A DNA stretch of 64,000 nucleotides from CAXSBR01 sp964252015 (GTDB taxonomy: Bacteria; Actinomycetota; Actinomycetes; Mycobacteriales; Jatrophihabitantaceae), in the NCBI GenBank assembly GCA_964252015.1, contig CAXULW010000009.1, positions 1 through 64,000 of the forward strand. The letters run 5' to 3'. A model generated the notes under the pieces. It had not been told where the DNA came from. It was given only the letters and a program-made list of their open reading frames with translations, and made no database searches. Each line of letters opens with the position of its first letter. Positions within the stretch are counted from its first letter, which is position 1. Both the position numbers and the translations under genes were made by a program. This document shows, one piece after another, positions 1 to 10,004 of the stretch.

Positions 1-1
1 G

Positions 2-93
2 CGGAGGCTCCGGGATTCGAACCCGGGATGGGGCTATAAACCCCAAACCGCATTAGCAGTGCGGCGCCATAGACCGGACTAGGCGAAGCCTCC
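2..93 (-). tRNA. tRNA-Ser (anticodon GCU)
   Basis: Reading the minus strand, a 7-bp acceptor stem (GGAGGCT with AGCCTCC) closes a 92-nt cloverleaf. The anticodon stem CCGCA/TGCGG holds the loop CTGCTAA, which gives anticodon GCT. A long variable arm of about 19 nt and the GGTTCGAATCC T-arm confirm a class II serine tRNA. The 3' end is at the window edge, so whether CCA is encoded cannot be seen. Confidence 0.96.
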
Positions 94-271
94 TGGCAGG
101 ACCGACCCGAGCCGGCCCACCAGCGACAACCCGCCGACGATCTGCGTGCTGCCAACCGCGAAAGGATACAGGCGCACGGGCCTCTTCCGTACGCCGCCGG
201 ACAGTTGGTCGACCTTCGGCGGGTCATGACGCGCCGACGGTCGAACAACTCGGCCGCTAGGGCCACCGCGA

Positions 272-2035
272 TCAGGAACGGCGCAGCACGCGGTCGAGCA
301 GCCGGGGACGGGTGATGAACGCCTCGGCCTCCAGCGCGGCCACGCTGATCCGGGGCAGGGCCCGGGGCGTGGGGAAGGACAAGAAACGTGGTTCCCAATC
401 GGGGCGGAACTTCACGTTGAACCGGTAGAGGGATTCGATCTGGAACCAGCGCGAGAAGAAGATGAGCACACCCCGCCAGGCCCGCAGCACCGGCCCGGCA
501 CCGATCCGTTCGCCCCGTTCGAGCGCCTCGCGGAACGCGGCGAAGTTGAGCGAGACGTGCGAAACCCCGAGCGTCGGACCGGCCTGGATGACCGAGACGA
601 TCATCAGCTCGTTCAGGCCGTTCTCGGCGCCCCGATCGCGGCGCATGAGGTCCAGGGAGAGCCCGTCGTCTCCCCACGGCACGAAGTGCAGGATCCCCTT
701 CAGCGTGCCGTCCAGCGTGGCCGTGGCCACGACGCAGGCGCGGTCGGCCGGGTCGCCCATCCGGGACAGGGCCATCGAGTACCCGCGCTCGACGTCGTTG
801 CCGCGCCACCGTTCGGACTGGACGTTGAGCATGCGCATCTCGTCCGGCGGCACCTCGCACACCCGCCGTACCGACACCTGGTAGCCGGCGCGCTGGACGC
901 GGGTGACGGCCTGACGCACGCTGCGCATCGCCCGTCCGTCCAGGGTGAAGTCAGCGACCTCGACGATGGCCTCGTCGCCCAGCTGCAGCGCGTCCAGGCC
1001 GGCCTCGCGCCGGAAGATCGTCGCGCCGGTCTCGCTGCAGCCGATGACCGCGGGCGTCCAGGCGTACTCGGCCACCAGCTTCTGGTATTCGGCGATCACG
1101 CCCGGCCACGCCTCGGGATCACCGACCGGGTCGCCGCTGACCAGGGCCACCCCGGACACCACCCGGTAGGTGATGGCGGCCTTGCCCGACGGCGACCAGA
1201 TCACCGACTTGTCCCGGCGCAGCGCGAAGTAGCCCAGCGAGTCGCGGGCGCCGTGCTTGTCCAGCAGCGCCCGCAGCCGGGTCTCGTCGTCGGCGGAAAG
1301 CACCGCCCGCGGGTGGCTCGGACGCAGCACCAGGTAGATCGTCGTCAGCGCGATGACGAACCCGAAGGCCAGCAGGGTGCCGTGGAAGATGACGGGAAAG
1401 CGCCGACCGTTCAGGTGGGCGGGCCCGTCGACCCCGACCATTCCGTCGAGGATCTCCTCCAGCCGAACCCAGAACGACGGGTGACCCTGGACGCGTGAGT
1501 GCACGTCGATGTAGAGCATGGCCAGCCCGTAGATCACTGCGGCCAGGAACATCTGCACGAACGCGCGCACCGCGAGCCACCGCGACGTGACGTCGGCCTT
1601 GGCCTGGAACTGGCTGCGGCTGGCCAGCAGGAACGTCAGCAACAGCAGGGAGAAGATCAAGGCGCCGACGTCGATGCCACGTAGCACGTGCGCCACCACG
1701 ACGATCATCAGCACGACGACCGCCGCCCGCCACGCCCGCTTCTGGCCCCGCCGCAAACCACCGCTCAGCCGCAGCAGGAGCAGCCCGGCCCCAGCCGTGA
1801 CCGCGGTGGCCGCCTCGGCCGCTGACACCGGCGCGAACCGCATGATCACCTGCGGGGTGTGCTCGCCGAGGAACGCGTGCACGAGGGAGAGCAGGCCGAA
1901 CAGCCCGGTCAACGCCCCGAGCAGGCGCGGGGAGCGGCTCAGGTACGACGTCCAGGCCCGGCCCAGCCGCCCGCTTGCGGCCCCGCCGGGCTCAGGAGGC
2001 GCGGACGTGCGACCCGAAGTGGACGCCGTGGTCAC
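272..2035 (-). CDS. MprF-like phosphatidylglycerol lysyltransferase (DUF2156) membrane protein
   Basis: This 587-residue protein has about six hydrophobic segments in residues 30-250. They are followed by a soluble DUF2156 domain (about 260-560), the catalytic half of MprF/LysX proteins, which transfers an aminoacyl group from tRNA to phosphatidylglycerol. Visible family features include the SGDPVGDP segment near 300, the GNDVERGYSM stretch and the LNFAAFREAL stretch. It has far fewer membrane segments than a full MprF flippase-synthase. It also lacks the C-terminal lysyl-tRNA synthetase fused in mycobacterial LysX. The start is a GTG after a non-conserved Ser/Pro-rich tail. Amino-acid specificity cannot be read. 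A role in surface charge and resistance to cationic peptides is inferred from the family. Confidence 0.85.
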   Translation of the reverse strand: MTTASTSGRTSAPPEPGGAASGRLGRAWTSYLSRSPRLLGALTGLFGLLSLVHAFLGEHTPQVIMRFAPVSAAEAATAVTAGAGLLLLRLSGGLRRGQKRAWRAAVVVLMIVVVAHVLRGIDVGALIFSLLLLTFLLASRSQFQAKADVTSRWLAVRAFVQMFLAAVIYGLAMLYIDVHSRVQGHPSFWVRLEEILDGMVGVDGPAHLNGRRFPVIFHGTLLAFGFVIALTTIYLVLRPSHPRAVLSADDETRLRALLDKHGARDSLGYFALRRDKSVIWSPSGKAAITYRVVSGVALVSGDPVGDPEAWPGVIAEYQKLVAEYAWTPAVIGCSETGATIFRREAGLDALQLGDEAIVEVADFTLDGRAMRSVRQAVTRVQRAGYQVSVRRVCEVPPDEMRMLNVQSERWRGNDVERGYSMALSRMGDPADRACVVATATLDGTLKGILHFVPWGDDGLSLDLMRRDRGAENGLNELMIVSVIQAGPTLGVSHVSLNFAAFREALERGERIGAGPVLRAWRGVLIFFSRWFQIESLYRFNVKFRPDWEPRFLSFPTPRALPRISVAALEAEAFITRPRLLDRVLRRS

Positions 2036-2155
2036 GAACGCATACTCCGTTTCCGTGCACTAGGTGCACGCCGATCCTCGATTTCACCGCCGTTCCCCAG
2101 ATGAACATAGCGGCGCGCGCCGCGCCAGTGCTGGGCCCACGTTTTCAGCGTGCAC

Positions 2156-2860
2156 TCAGGCCACCGCGACCGGGCCGTGATCGGGGCCTTCAGTCGACGG
2201 ACCGCGCAACAGGGGCATGGCCAGCTCGTCGACGATCCGGGTCACCAGCTCGGCGCCGGGCGTCTCGTGCCTGAACAGCACGTGCATCATCACCAGGGCC
2301 GGGATCAGCTCGGCCACGAGCTCGATCGGGGCAGCGGCGTCGACCTCACCGCGCTCGATGCCCCGCTGGAACAGCTCGACCAGGCCTTGTCGGCGCGGGG
2401 CGAGCATCTCGCGGTCGACGGCCTGGCCGAACGCGGGATCGCGGACCGCCTCGCTGGCAATCTCGTGGATGGTCGAGCTGTTCGCACCGGCAATCCCATC
2501 GATCATCATGCCGATGACGGTGTGCAGGGCGTCGCGGGTTCCCACGGCCTCGTCGACCTCGGCAGCCATCAGACAACCGGCCGGGGTGGGCATGCCGCGA
2601 CAGAAGGCGTCCATCAACAGCTCGTTCTTGCTCGCCCACCGTCGGTAGATGCTGGCCTTGCCGGTCTGGGCCCGGGCGGCCACCGACTCGATCGTCACGG
2701 CGCCGAAGCCGACGTCGCCGAGCTCGGCGAACGCGGCCACGCAGATGGCGTCTTCGAGCTCCGCGCCGCGACGACGGCGGCTCACCTCGGGTTCGCGGAC
2801 CGTCACCGAAAATCGCCTCTCGTTGTCATACGCCAGTGCTAGACCGGCAGTGGTAGCCAT
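2156..2860 (-). CDS. TetR-family transcriptional repressor
   Basis: The 234-residue protein has an N-terminal helix-turn-helix at about residues 30-75 (AAFAELGDVGFGAVTIESVAAR, then KASIYRRWASKNEL). This is the classic TetR DNA-binding module. A variable helical ligand-binding domain follows. It is divergent from the drug exporter at 2953, and the 92-bp gap carries two matching palindromes, so it most likely represses the exporter and itself and is released by a transported compound. The ATG at 2860 puts about 25 residues before the HTH domain. The inducer is unknown. Confidence 0.93.
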   Translation of the reverse strand: MATTAGLALAYDNERRFSVTVREPEVSRRRRGAELEDAICVAAFAELGDVGFGAVTIESVAARAQTGKASIYRRWASKNELLMDAFCRGMPTPAGCLMAAEVDEAVGTRDALHTVIGMMIDGIAGANSSTIHEIASEAVRDPAFGQAVDREMLAPRRQGLVELFQRGIERGEVDAAAPIELVAELIPALVMMHVLFRHETPGAELVTRIVDELAMPLLRGPSTEGPDHGPVAVA

Positions 2861-2869
2861 CGCCGATAG

Positions 2870-2885
2870 GGAACGTTTGCGTTCC
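2870..2885. promoter_or_regulatory. TetR operator candidate O1
   Basis: GGAACG-TTTG-CGTTCC is a perfect 6+4+6 palindrome, 9 bp upstream of the tetR start. It shares its architecture with the site at 2916-2931, and the centres lie 46 bp apart. Confidence 0.75.
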
Positions 2886-2915
2886 TTATGATTTAGGCAT
2901 TAGCGTACCGAATAA

Positions 2916-2931
2916 GAAACGCTAGCGTTCT
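2916..2931. promoter_or_regulatory. TetR operator candidate O2
   Basis: GAAACG-CTAG-CGTTCT has the same arms and 4-bp spacer as the site at 2870. Its core AACGCTAGCGTT is a perfect 12-bp palindrome. It lies 21 bp before the exporter start, where a bound repressor would block that promoter. Confidence 0.75.
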
Positions 2932-2952
2932 CTAATCTTGTAAGGAGCACCT

Positions 2953-4557
2953 GTGTCCACCGAAACCCCTGCGACCGCGACGACGGCGCAGACGCCAGAA
3001 CAGACGTCTCGCCGCGCCGCTCACCCCACCCTGATCCTGCTGTTGATTGCCGGCGCCCAGCTGATGGTCGTGCTCGACGCCACGATCGTCAACATCGCGT
3101 TGCCGTCCATGGCCCGCCACTTCGACAAGACCCAGACCGACATGACCTGGGCGATCAACGCCTACACGTTGGCCTTCGGCGGATTACTGCTGCTGGGTGG
3201 CCGGGCCGGTGACATCCTCGGCCGCCGGCAGATGTTCATCGTCGGGCTGTCCCTGTTCACGCTCGGCAGCTTCCTCGGCGGCGCGGCTCCCAACTTCCAG
3301 CTGCTCCTCGCCGGTCGGGTCATTCAGGGCATCGGCGGGGCCATCGCCTCCCCCACGGCGCTCTCGCTGGTGACGACGTCGTTCCCGCAGGGCAAGGAAC
3401 GCAACCGTGCCTTCGCGGTGTACGCCGCGGTGTCGGGCGCCGGCGCCGCGCTGGGCCTGCTGCTCGGCGGCATCCTCACCGAATACCTGGACTGGCGGTG
3501 GGTGCTGTTCGTCAACGTCCCCATCGGTCTCGCCCTGATCGCCGGCGGGTTCCTGTACCTGTCCAACAGTGAGCGGCTCACCGGCAAGTTCGACATCATA
3601 GGCGCGCTGCTGTCGGTGGTCGGCATGGTCTCGCTGGTCTACGGCTTCATCCACGCCGCCAACCAGAAGTACGGCTGGGAGAACGGCGTCACGATCGGCA
3701 CGCTGGCCGGCGGCGTCATCCTGCTGATCGCGTTCGTCGTCTACGAGTCGCGCTATGAGCACGCGATGATGCCCATGCGGATCTTCGCCAACCGGGCCCG
3801 TTCCGGTGCCTACATCGTCATGGCCGTGGTCGGCGCGGCCTTGTTCGGGATGTTCTACTTCCTGACCTTCTTTGTCCAGCTGGTGATGGGCTACAGCTCG
3901 CTCAAGGCGGGGTTCGCCTTCCTGCCGGTCAGCATCGTGATCATCGTTGGTTCCGGGATCATGACCCAGGTCATGCCCCGGACCGGGCCGAAGGTGCTCA
4001 TCTCCATCGGCGCGACCCTGGCGACGATCGCGCTGTTCTTCTTCGGCACCGTGAACGCCGACTCGAGCTACCTGGGCAAGATCCTGCCCGGGATGCTGAT
4101 CCTGGCCGCCGGGATGTCGTTCATCTTCGTGCCACTGACCACGGTCGCGGTGAACAAGGTCGCCAACACCGACGCCGGGCTGGCGTCGGCCTTGCTGAAC
4201 GTCGGCCAACAGGTCGGCGGCTCGATCGGGCTGTCGGTGCTGGCCACCGTTGCCGCGACCGCAGCCACCGGCTCGGGCAAGTCGCACGCCAAGTCCCTGG
4301 CCGCCGCCCACCCGGGTTCCATCCAGCACTACGCCGAACTGGCGGCGTCGTACTCCTCCGGCAAGGTCGCCTCGGTCGCGGCCATGCGCGACGGGTTCGC
4401 CGTGCACGCCTTCAACGAGGTCCAGGCCCACTCGGCCGCGATGGGCTTCATCGCCGCCGCCATCTTCGGCGTGGTCGGGGTCATCGTGTCCATCGTGATG
4501 ATCGACGTCAAGAAGTCCGACGTGGCCGAGCTGCCGGAAGGCGCCGGGATCGGCTGA
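2953..4557 (+). CDS. DHA2-family (EmrB/QacA) MFS multidrug exporter
   Basis: The 534-residue protein reads as a 14-helix major facilitator of the drug:H+ antiporter-2 family. It has the N-terminal motif LDATIVNIALPSM in helix 1, the GGRAGDILGRRQMF loop 2-3 motif A near residue 80, and an RVIQGIGGAI helix 4 motif. The start is a GTG preceded by TAAGGAG with 5-nt spacing. It is predicted to pump drugs or other hydrophobic compounds out using the proton gradient. It is controlled by the divergent TetR gene. The substrate cannot be predicted. Confidence 0.93.
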   Translation: MSTETPATATTAQTPEQTSRRAAHPTLILLLIAGAQLMVVLDATIVNIALPSMARHFDKTQTDMTWAINAYTLAFGGLLLLGGRAGDILGRRQMFIVGLSLFTLGSFLGGAAPNFQLLLAGRVIQGIGGAIASPTALSLVTTSFPQGKERNRAFAVYAAVSGAGAALGLLLGGILTEYLDWRWVLFVNVPIGLALIAGGFLYLSNSERLTGKFDIIGALLSVVGMVSLVYGFIHAANQKYGWENGVTIGTLAGGVILLIAFVVYESRYEHAMMPMRIFANRARSGAYIVMAVVGAALFGMFYFLTFFVQLVMGYSSLKAGFAFLPVSIVIIVGSGIMTQVMPRTGPKVLISIGATLATIALFFFGTVNADSSYLGKILPGMLILAAGMSFIFVPLTTVAVNKVANTDAGLASALLNVGQQVGGSIGLSVLATVAATAATGSGKSHAKSLAAAHPGSIQHYAELAASYSSGKVASVAAMRDGFAVHAFNEVQAHSAAMGFIAAAIFGVVGVIVSIVMIDVKKSDVAELPEGAGIG

Positions 4558-4564
4558 GTGACGC

Positions 4565-4616
4565 GCCGGTTTTGGTCACCCGCACTCATATCCGGTGGTG
4601 GGTGACCAAAATCGGC
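4565..4616. terminator. Bidirectional terminator hairpin between exporter and sdaA
   Basis: The 17-nt arm at 4565-4581 (containing TTTTGGTCACCC) pairs with 4600-4616 (GGGTGACCAAAA) around an 18-nt loop, with one mismatch. It fills the 61-bp gap between two converging genes. The T and A runs lie within the stem, so it can serve both directions. Confidence 0.8.
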
Positions 4617-4618
4617 GG

Positions 4619-5989
<1,371 letters not shown>

Positions 5990-6087
5990 CTCATCATCCC
6001 CTCACCAGGCCCGTTTGCGGCAACGGCGGACGAGAACGAGCGACACCCGCGGGGATCAGGATCGTTGATGGCAAGGCGGAGGAGGAG

Positions 6088-6233
6088 AGCGGTACCGGGT
6101 TTGTACCGCCGACGACGACAACGCCGCGAGCGACGATCCTGGCCCCGCGGGAGCGGCGGCGGAAGGCGGTACCGGGGTTGGTACCCCCGACGACGACAAC
6201 GCCCGAGAATCCGCGAGGATCCTGGCCCCGCGG
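6088..6233. repeat. Duplicated hairpin-bearing intergenic repeat
   Basis: The 245-bp gap between ohr and sdaA contains two diverged copies of one unit. The segments at 6088-6125 and 6165-6203 share a GCGGTACCGG core followed by CGACGACGACAACGCC. Each is then followed by GATCCTGGCCCCGCGG, at 6135-6150 and 6218-6233. The first copy makes a perfect stem GCGGTAC/GTACCGC. The units lie downstream of ohr and may act as its terminator. No gene is visible here. Confidence 0.65.
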
Positions 6234-6234
6234 A

Positions 6235-6657
6235 TCAGACGGCGGTGAGGGTGACGACGATGTTGTCCCGCGTGGCCTTGGAGTAGGGGCAGACCTCGTG
6301 GGCCAGCTCCATGAGCTCCTGGGTCTTGGCCTTGTCCAGACCGGGAATGGACGCTTCCAGGGCGACGGCCAGGCCGAATCCCCCGTCCGATGCGGAGCCG
6401 AAGGACACCGTTGCACTCACGGAACTGTCCGAGGCGTCGACGTCCTGCTGCGCGGCGCGGGCGCTGAGCGCACCCTGGAAGCACGCGGCGTACCCGGCCG
6501 CGAACAGCGTCTCCGGGTTGGCCTTCGGGTTGGCCACACTGCCGGGCCGGGCCAGGTCCAGATCGACCACGCCGTCCGCGCTGCGCACGTGTCCGGTCCG
6601 CCCGCCCTTGGCCGCGGCCGAGGTGGTGTAGCTGATCTCCAACAGTTTGGTCGGCAT
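6235..6657 (-). CDS. ohr: Organic hydroperoxide resistance protein (Ohr, OsmC family)
   Basis: The 140-residue protein is a typical Ohr thiol peroxidase, which reduces organic hydroperoxides using a pair of cysteines. Cys59 in AAGYAACFQGAL and Cys123 in HEVCPYSKATR sit in the expected motifs. The ATG at 6657 follows an AGGGAGA ribosome-binding site. An open frame continues far upstream but overlaps the divergent siderophore-interacting gene and is not needed. No OhrR regulator is adjacent. Confidence 0.94.
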   Translation of the reverse strand: MPTKLLEISYTTSAAAKGGRTGHVRSADGVVDLDLARPGSVANPKANPETLFAAGYAACFQGALSARAAQQDVDASDSSVSATVSFGSASDGGFGLAVALEASIPGLDKAKTQELMELAHEVCPYSKATRDNIVVTLTAV

Positions 6658-6681
6658 GTCTCTCCCTGAATCGTGGCTGAG

Positions 6682-6711
6682 CTCGGCCGCCCGCACAGGG
6701 CGGCGGCCGAG
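6682..6711. promoter_or_regulatory. Inverted repeat in the ohr / siderophore-protein divergent promoter
   Basis: CTCGGCCGCCC and GGGCGGCGGCCGAG form an 11-bp stem with a 3-nt bulge around GCACA. The repeat lies in the 82-bp gap between two divergent starts. It could be an operator or a 5'UTR hairpin; sequence does not decide. Confidence 0.4.
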
Positions 6712-6739
6712 AGGTTTCGGTACGGCATGCTGGATCGCT

Positions 6740-7462
6740 ATGGACCGGACCGCTGACTCCCAGCCTGCCATCCGTCCCGGAGTGCACCGGCTCACGGTCC
6801 TGGACACGAGCCCGGTGACGCCGATGATGCGCCGGGTGACGGTGTTCGCGCCCAGCCTCACGCAGCTGCCGTTGCGCCCGGCGCAGGACGTCGGTCTGGT
6901 ATTCGCCGATCCGCAGGGTCGCGAGATCCGACGCCGATACACGATCACTCGGGTCGATCCGGGCGCGCAGACGTTTGCCCTGGACGGGGTGTTGCACGGC
7001 GACGGCCCCGGCGCGGCCTGGTTCGCGACGACGACACCCGGCGCCGAGCTCGACGTGGTCGGACCACGCGGGAAGATCGAACTGGTGCCCGATGTGGCGT
7101 GGCATCTGTTCGTCGGGGACGAAGCCGGGCTGCCCGCATTCCTCGAGCTACTGGCTGGCCTGCCAGCGGGCGGTCGGGCCACGGCGGTGATCGAGGTGGA
7201 TTCCGCCGCCGAAGAACAGCCGTGGACCTCGGCCGCGGACGCCGACGTCCGTTGGGTGCACCGTGACGGTCGCCCGGGCGGCCACGCCGATCTGCTGACC
7301 GATGCCCTCACCGGCCTGCCGCGCGCGGACGGACCGGCCCAGGCGTACGTGCTGGGTGAGAGCCGGGCGGTGGTGGCGCTGAACCCGGCGCTGGCGGCGC
7401 TCGGGATCAGCCGGGCGCAGACGTTCGTCAAGGGCTACTGGAACCGTCCGCGCGGCCTCTGA
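6740..7462 (+). CDS. Siderophore-interacting protein (FAD-dependent ferric-siderophore reductase)
   Basis: The 240-residue flavoprotein contains the FAD-binding RRRYTITRVDPG segment at about 60-70, DGVLHGDGPGAAWF near 85, and the LFVGDEAGLPAF segment at about 125 typical of the SIP/ViuB family. The C-terminal FVKGYWNRPRGL matches the family ending. The family reduces Fe(III)-siderophores in the cytoplasm to release iron. I placed the start at the ATG at 6740, because the longer frame would run into the ohr start region. It stands apart from the iron-box gene at 46-47 kb. Confidence 0.92.
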   Translation: MDRTADSQPAIRPGVHRLTVLDTSPVTPMMRRVTVFAPSLTQLPLRPAQDVGLVFADPQGREIRRRYTITRVDPGAQTFALDGVLHGDGPGAAWFATTTPGAELDVVGPRGKIELVPDVAWHLFVGDEAGLPAFLELLAGLPAGGRATAVIEVDSAAEEQPWTSAADADVRWVHRDGRPGGHADLLTDALTGLPRADGPAQAYVLGESRAVVALNPALAALGISRAQTFVKGYWNRPRGL

Positions 7463-7464
7463 CC

Positions 7465-7515
7465 CGAATCGGGTGCACACAGGGTCACGGGGTGACCCTC
7501 TGTGCACCCGGTTCG
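7465..7515. terminator. Bidirectional terminator hairpin
   Basis: GGGTGCACACAGGGTCA at 7471-7487 pairs with 7493-7509 with one mismatch around a 5-nt loop. The stem extends outward through CGAAtC/GgTTCG. It separates the converging siderophore-protein and DUF4349 genes. Confidence 0.8.
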
Positions 7516-7518
7516 CGG

Positions 7519-8439
7519 TTACGCCGCGTCCGGGCCGGCGGCGACAGTTGGTTCGGCCGGACGCCGTCGGCGGCGGCGGAGGAACAGCAACACTCCCGCA
7601 ATCAAGGCGATCGGGACGGCGAAGGGTAGGGCGTAGCCCACCGCGGCCACGACGACGGTGATGGCGACGCCGAGGCCGTGGATCGATTTGCCCACCGCGG
7701 CGCCGAACCCGGTGGCGCGGAAGTGGTGGGCCGGCTTGGCCTTCACCGGCGCGGCGGTCGCGCGCAGGGTGACCGTCAGCGTGGACAGCGCGATCTCGTC
7801 GTTCAGCGCCCGTTGCCGGGCCCGCAGCGAATCGAGGTCGCTCTGGCGCGACGTCAGCACCTTCTCGACCTGGAGCAGCGTGCCGACGCCGCCCGCCGTC
7901 GACAGCAGGTGCTGCAACCGGGTGACACTGGTGGAAAGGGCGAGGGCGCGAGCGTCGATGTCGGCCTTCGAGGTGGTGACGTCGTCGCGACTCAAGGTGC
8001 GTGCGGTCTCCTTGCCGAGCCGGTCCACCGCGGTCATGACGGTGGTCAGACCTTGCGGCGGCACCCGGACCGTGACGATGGCCGTCCGCACGCCGTCACC
8101 GGCCGAGCGCTGGTCACCGTCCACCCGGCCCCCGTTGGCCGAGGCCAGGGTGGCGATGCGGTCTGCGGCCGCGTCGACCTGGCGGGTGGTGATCGACATC
8201 GTTGCCGTCACGACGTCCACCCGGTCGATCGCCGGCGCCGACGCGTCAACCCCATCGGCCGCGGCACCAACGGCGGCCCGGGACTCCTGGGCGGGAACTG
8301 CGCCGGCGGCCGATCCGGCGTAACTCGCCTGGGCTGACGACTTGACACTGTCGCCGCCCGTACAGCCCGACGTCAGCGCGAGAACCACGACGCCGGCGGC
8401 GGCCGTGACGGCCCGGCACGACGAGCGTTGACCAAGCAT
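7519..8439 (-). CDS. DUF4349 domain lipoprotein
   Basis: The 306-residue protein has a signal peptide with the lipobox ALTSGC at about residues 21-26, a Ser/Ala-rich linker, and a DUF4349 domain (about 75-240). That domain includes the coiled-coil segment ending in LRARQRALNDEIALSTLTVTL. A C-terminal membrane segment (about 262-284) is followed by an arginine-rich tail. It should be anchored at the outside of the membrane at both ends. It follows the ECF sigma factor and its partner by 14 bp and is likely part of the same envelope-stress operon. Its molecular function is not known. Confidence 0.85.
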   Translation of the reverse strand: MLGQRSSCRAVTAAAGVVVLALTSGCTGGDSVKSSAQASYAGSAAGAVPAQESRAAVGAAADGVDASAPAIDRVDVVTATMSITTRQVDAAADRIATLASANGGRVDGDQRSAGDGVRTAIVTVRVPPQGLTTVMTAVDRLGKETARTLSRDDVTTSKADIDARALALSTSVTRLQHLLSTAGGVGTLLQVEKVLTSRQSDLDSLRARQRALNDEIALSTLTVTLRATAAPVKAKPAHHFRATGFGAAVGKSIHGLGVAITVVVAAVGYALPFAVPIALIAGVLLFLRRRRRRPAEPTVAAGPDAA

Positions 8440-8453
8440 GGCAACTCCCTCGT

Positions 8454-9275
8454 TCAAGGAATGACGGTGACCGAGACGGGCGCGCTGGCCACGGGCTGGC
8501 CGGCGGCCGCGGACACGGCGATGAGTTGGTAACTCCCCGGTGGCAGAGCGAGCCCGCGCGGTGACGGGGAGCCTTGCCAGGGCGCGGTGGCCTGGGCGCA
8601 GGTACCGCGGCGCAGCGTTCCGGTCAGCGTGGCCCTCGCGGCCGTGGGAGACGAGGGGCGCACCCTCGGACCGGGCGGAATCACCTGGACCCACAGGTGT
8701 CCTACGACCCGGCCTTGGCTCAAAACCACGACGATGGGGGAATAGACATCGGCGGCGGCCGGTCCGGTCAGTCGCACGCTCAGGCTCACCGTCGCGCCCG
8801 ATCGCACGCGGGCAGGTGCCTGCAATGTGACCGCAGACGTCGACGCCGGCCAGCCACACGCGGTGGCGGACGCCGCTGACCGTGGAACCGGCCGGTTGTC
8901 CGCAGTTACGCCCCCGGCCGTAGTGCTCGCGCCTGCCGCCATGCTGGCCATTTCCGTCCCCGCCGAGGACTTTTCCGAACTGGGGCCGCCGGCGTGAAAC
9001 AGCCAACCCACCCCGACCACCAGCCCGACGATGGCCGCCACGCTGGCCGCCAGCGTGAGATCGATGGAGCGCAGCCAGCCGCGCGGTCGGCGGGCCGCGC
9101 GGGTCGCGGTCGGCGCCCGGAAGATGGGCGATTCGGCCGACCCGGAATGAGGGTCCGAGGCGAGATCGGCGGCGCGGCGACGGACCTCGGGCAGCGGGTC
9201 GTCCCACGGACCGGCCGACTCGGCCAGATCGACCAGGCGCCGGGCCAAGTCGTCGAAGTCCGTTGGCGCACTCAT
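8454..9275 (-). CDS. Single-pass membrane protein, probable anti-sigma partner of the ECF sigma factor
   Basis: The 273-residue protein starts with a short acidic cytoplasmic part (DFDDLARRLVDLAESAG). It has one membrane segment at about residues 72-92 (LAASVAAIVGLVVGVGWLF) and a secreted beta-rich part of about 180 residues with immunoglobulin-like spacing. Its ATG overlaps the sigma factor stop (ATGA), the usual arrangement for a sigma/anti-sigma pair. No recognised zinc anti-sigma (HXXXCXXC) motif is present, so the anti-sigma role rests on position and topology only. Confidence 0.65.
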   Translation of the reverse strand: MSAPTDFDDLARRLVDLAESAGPWDDPLPEVRRRAADLASDPHSGSAESPIFRAPTATRAARRPRGWLRSIDLTLAASVAAIVGLVVGVGWLFHAGGPSSEKSSAGTEMASMAAGASTTAGGVTADNRPVPRSAASATACGWPASTSAVTLQAPARVRSGATVSLSVRLTGPAAADVYSPIVVVLSQGRVVGHLWVQVIPPGPRVRPSSPTAARATLTGTLRRGTCAQATAPWQGSPSPRGLALPPGSYQLIAVSAAAGQPVASAPVSVTVIP

Positions 9276-9793
9276 GAAGTCGCCTCCTGCAGTTGGGTGC
9301 GCAGCGCGTCCAGGCCGCGCGCGGTCAGGCTCTTGATCGTGCCGAGCGGGGCGCCCATCTCCGCTGCGGTCTGGGCTTCGGACAGGTCCAGGTAGTGCCG
9401 CAGCACCACAGCGGTGCGTTGCCGCAGCGGTAGCGCATCGAGGGCGCGGCGCAGGGCGTCGCGGTCGGCGATCTCGCCCGAGCGGTCGGCCGCCGCGCCG
9501 AGCTCGCGGTCGCCGAGATCGGCCTGGGCCACTTCTCCGGTCCACCGCCGGCGTTGGTTCGTCAACACCGTGTTGACGACGACCTGCCGGGCGTACGCCG
9601 TCGGGCTCTCCCACTGCGCGTGCCGGTCCCAGGCCAGGTAGACCCGGGTGAGCGCGGTCTGCACCACGTCCTGGGCCGCCTCGCGGCTGCCGGTGAGCAG
9701 GTACGCCGTGCGGTGCAGGCTCACGCTGGCGCCCCGCACGAACTCCTCGAACGTCAGCTCGTCGGATCCGCGAGGATCGGCCTCAGTCGACAT
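9272..9793 (-). CDS. ECF RNA polymerase sigma factor, SigE-type subgroup
   Basis: The protein has sigma region 2 (about residues 15-85: LTFEEFVRGASVSLHRTAYLLTGS..., QDVVQTALTRVYLAW) and region 4 (about 110-165: ALDALPLRQRTAVVLRHYLDLSE, APLGTIKSLTARGLDAL). This is the pattern of the actinobacterial SigE-type ECF group. I chose the ATG at 9793 (173 residues), which begins close to region 2. An in-frame start at 9880 would add 29 poorly conserved residues. It directs transcription together with the downstream membrane protein, and the stop/start overlap implies translational coupling. Confidence 0.92.
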   Translation of the reverse strand: MSTEADPRGSDELTFEEFVRGASVSLHRTAYLLTGSREAAQDVVQTALTRVYLAWDRHAQWESPTAYARQVVVNTVLTNQRRRWTGEVAQADLGDRELGAAADRSGEIADRDALRRALDALPLRQRTAVVLRHYLDLSEAQTAAEMGAPLGTIKSLTARGLDALRTQLQEATS

Positions 9794-10004
9794 CGACGAC
9801 GGACCGCCCGGATGCCCGGACGCGACGGAGGCGAGCGCCGGCGCAGTGCGTGAAAGCCACCCCATGCCCCACCTCCGCATCCACGCCTGACCCCCACCCG
9901 ATCAGACGACCCGGGTCGCCCCCCAGGTTGCACCTTGGGCGACGATTTCTGGACCGGGTTGCGGGCACGTGTACCCGCAGCGCGTCATCAGCGGCTCGGA
10001 GGGG

